This document shows, piece by piece, positions 63,301 to 64,000 of a stretch of DNA of 64,000 nucleotides. The stretch comes from Pseudomonas japonica (lineage in GTDB: Bacteria; Pseudomonadota; Gammaproteobacteria; Pseudomonadales; Pseudomonadaceae): the NCBI RefSeq assembly GCF_900188455.1, contig NZ_FZOL01000023.1, positions 54,194-118,193 of the forward strand, in the 5' to 3' direction. Below the pieces are notes generated by a model. It searched no databases. It was not told where the DNA came from and saw only the letters and a program-made list of their open reading frames with translations. Positions within the stretch are counted from its first letter, which is position 1. The number at the start of each line of letters is the position of its first letter. The translations under genes were made by a program, and so were the position numbers.

Positions 63301-63797
63301 TCCTTCAGCCAATCGGCGCGGTACACCTGGTATTGGTCGAACAGGTCGGCCAGGCGCTCGGCCAGTTGGTAACGCTTGCGCAGGTCACTGTCGTCGAGGA
63401 GGAAGCGTTGCAGAGGCTCGAAGTGCGGCTGATGGATCAGCTCTGGCAGCAGGCGCATCAGGCGCCAGGTCAGGGGAGCCTTGTCGAGCAGGGAAATTTC
63501 CGGGATTTCCTCTCGGCCCAACACCTTGCGGTAAAGCTGCCACATGAAACTGCCGGGCAGTTGCACCTCGATCGCCGCGGCGATGCCGCTGCCACCCGTG
63601 TCGTCGTCTTCAGGGTCTTCGGCAAGGGCCAGCTTCAACCACTGGGCGATGCCGTTGCTCTGCACCAGGACGATTTCGTTTTCCAGAGGCGCCAGCGGAT
63701 GACGGCGCATCCAGCTCACTACCAGGCTGCGCAGCACGTCCAGGCGGTTGCCGTGAACGACCATGAATCCTGGAGTGAGCGTGCTGGCATGCGACAT
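60321..63797 (-). CDS. recC: Exodeoxyribonuclease V gamma subunit (RecC)
   Basis: A 1158-residue subunit that holds the split DNA strands and recognises Chi. It carries the family segments FMVVHGNRLDVLRSLVVSWMRRHPLAPLENEIVLVQSNGIAQWLKLALA and, later, FCTLMPMRAIPFKVVCLLGMNDGDYPR. ATG 63797 is the family start with AAGGACGC upstream. First gene of recC-recB-recD. It starts only about 90 bp after the terminator of the rRNA operon. Confidence 0.97.
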   Translation of the reverse strand: MSHASTLTPGFMVVHGNRLDVLRSLVVSWMRRHPLAPLENEIVLVQSNGIAQWLKLALAEDPEDDDTGGSGIAAAIEVQLPGSFMWQLYRKVLGREEIPEISLLDKAPLTWRLMRLLPELIHQPHFEPLQRFLLDDSDLRKRYQLAERLADLFDQYQVYRADWLKEWAAGRHVLINARGETRPLSPANCWQAELWRALLVDVGEAGMAQSRAGVHQRFIERINGLDQAPPGLPSRVIVFGISSLPAQALEALAGLARFSQVLLCVHNPCRHHWADIVADKDLLRHQYKRQQRKNGMSAPIDAESLHQHAHPLLAAWGKQGRDYINLLDSYDDPASYRTAFSDGRIDLFSEDQPQHLLGQMQDDILELRPLGETRERWSEVDPKKDPSVRFHIAHSAQREVEILHDQLLARFSADPSLRPRDVIVMVPDINTYAPHIRAVFGQLERGDKRFIPFTLTDQGQRGRDPLLIALEHLLKLPDSRFPVSEILDLLDVPALRARFAIKESDLPTLHRWIEGAGVRWGLNAEQRASLGLPDDLEQNSWRFGLRRMLLGYAVGAGDSCDGIEPYDEIGGLDAALIGPLVALLDALEVAHGELSQAATATRWGERLNALLQVFFLAESEHDDYLLVQLRDLCDVWLETCESVGLADLLPLTVVREAWLAGLDQGRLSQRFLAGSVNFCTLMPMRAIPFKVVCLLGMNDGDYPRAQPPLDFDLMGSDYRPGDRSRREDDRYLLLEALLSARAQLYVSWVGRSIRDNSERPASVLIGQLRDHIAAGWRLKGAAGDSSHDAGERLLEKLTTEHPLQPFSRRYFQRGSELFSYASEWRSLHQPEVLAANDDDRLERYQADEALPLALLQDFLRHPVRHFFSQRLKVFFEAVEEPLADDEPFVLNARERYNLSDSLLGAALLDPGQSDAALAAQARRLQGSGLLPLAGFGDCLRQELIDPLPDLLQRHQQLLRQWPVSIDSALPIRFEAGELKLEGWLGRVRQRADQALLSITTLPNGVISGRSLKWHRLTAIWVMHLAACAVGHRLHSAVLATDVSLMLDPLEQREAGELLGNLLISRQAGMNAPLPVAIKTAFAWLAGKDPDKALAEAAKTYDGSDRRPGERSEIVALARQFPDFAALTASEEFEGWCESLYKPMFEAQWQTLDAEEARS

Positions 63798-63888
63798 GGT
63801 GCGTCCTTGAGCTGTCGAAAAGAGAGGGGAACATAGCATGGAGGCTGTTCCCTGGGAGCATGGGTGGATTTATTTCGCCCATGAAAGA

Positions 63889-63922
63889 CAAAACCCCTAC
63901 CTGCCTCAGCAGATAGGGGTTT
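63889..63922 (-). terminator. Rho-independent terminator of the rRNA operon
   Basis: Read on the minus strand, AAACCCCTATCTGC and GCAGGTAGGGGTTTT form the stem with a short loop, closing with a T-rich end. It lies just after the 5S gene. Confidence 0.9.
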
Positions 63923-63933
63923 CGGAATTGAAT

Positions 63934-64000
63934 CTTGACGATGACCTACTCTCACATGGAGAAGCTCCACACTACCATCGGCGATGCGTCGTTTCACTAC
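63934..64000 (-). rRNA. 5S ribosomal RNA, 3' part (truncated by window edge)
   Basis: The minus strand reads GTAGTGAAACGACGCATCGC... and ends ATCGTCAAG, the 3' two-thirds of a Pseudomonas 5S rRNA. The stem before ATGTGAGAG reads TGGAGCTTCTCCA rather than the common TGGGGTTTCCCCA, with both sides changed so pairing is kept. The 5' part lies outside the window; 23S and 16S presumably follow. Confidence 0.95.

Overview
The window is chromosomal DNA of a Pseudomonas, most likely from the P. putida/P. fluorescens side of the genus. The evidence is its high GC content, the blocks morA-glyA, cstA-yjiX-yjiA-mapZ, radA-mscL-fpr-ppoR-rlmG-cioBA and recC-recB-recD beside an rRNA operon, and many REP/REPIN palindromes between genes. 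A PpoR-type LuxR solo next to fpr and mscL is, to my knowledge, typical of the P. putida group. No phage, integrase, insertion sequence, tRNA or CRISPR array was seen.

Region 1 (1-9.5 kb): a c-di-GMP regulator (MorA), serine hydroxymethyltransferase, the carbon-starvation/pyruvate-uptake operon cstA-yjiX-yjiA and the PilZ protein MapZ. Region 2 (9.5-19 kb): a purine permease, a two-gene tyrosinase/DUF2182 operon, radA, mscL, a ferredoxin-NADP reductase, the LuxR solo and rlmG. Region 3 (19-28 kb): the cyanide-insensitive oxidase operon cioA-cioB-DUF2474 behind a perfect ANR box, an MFS exporter, a DJ-1 protein without its nucleophilic cysteine, a purine permease overlapping trmA, and a phosphodiesterase-like enzyme.

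Region 4 (28-43.5 kb) is a catabolic island for hydroaromatic acids. A shikimate dehydrogenase-like enzyme, the two-domain 3-dehydroshikimate dehydratase QuiC and protocatechuate 3,4-dioxygenase PcaHG form a route from shikimate to the beta-ketoadipate pathway. An MFS importer, a TetR regulator and a large chemoreceptor accompany them. Between quiC and pcaG lies an uncharacterised set: a flavoprotein dehydrogenase, a TIM-barrel protein carrying the same four metal ligands as QuiC, a DMT permease, an IclR regulator, a VOC protein and a small ABM monooxygenase. Candidate operators tie the set together. One motif (TAACCAGnnnGTACnTTTT) precedes both the dehydrogenase and quiC/MFS. A 15-bp IclR-type palindrome precedes both the TIM-barrel gene and the flavoprotein. 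A PcaQ-type palindrome precedes pcaH.

Region 5 (43.5-54.5 kb): gamma-glutamyltransferase, three LysR regulators, an MdaB/YgiN quinone redox pair, a TauE permease, a VapBC45-like toxin-antitoxin pair, a cupin, and the valine-catabolism genes mmsA-mmsB with a divergent LysR gene. Region 6 (54.5-64 kb): recC-recB-recD with 4-bp overlaps, then the terminator and 3' end of a 5S rRNA, all on the minus strand.
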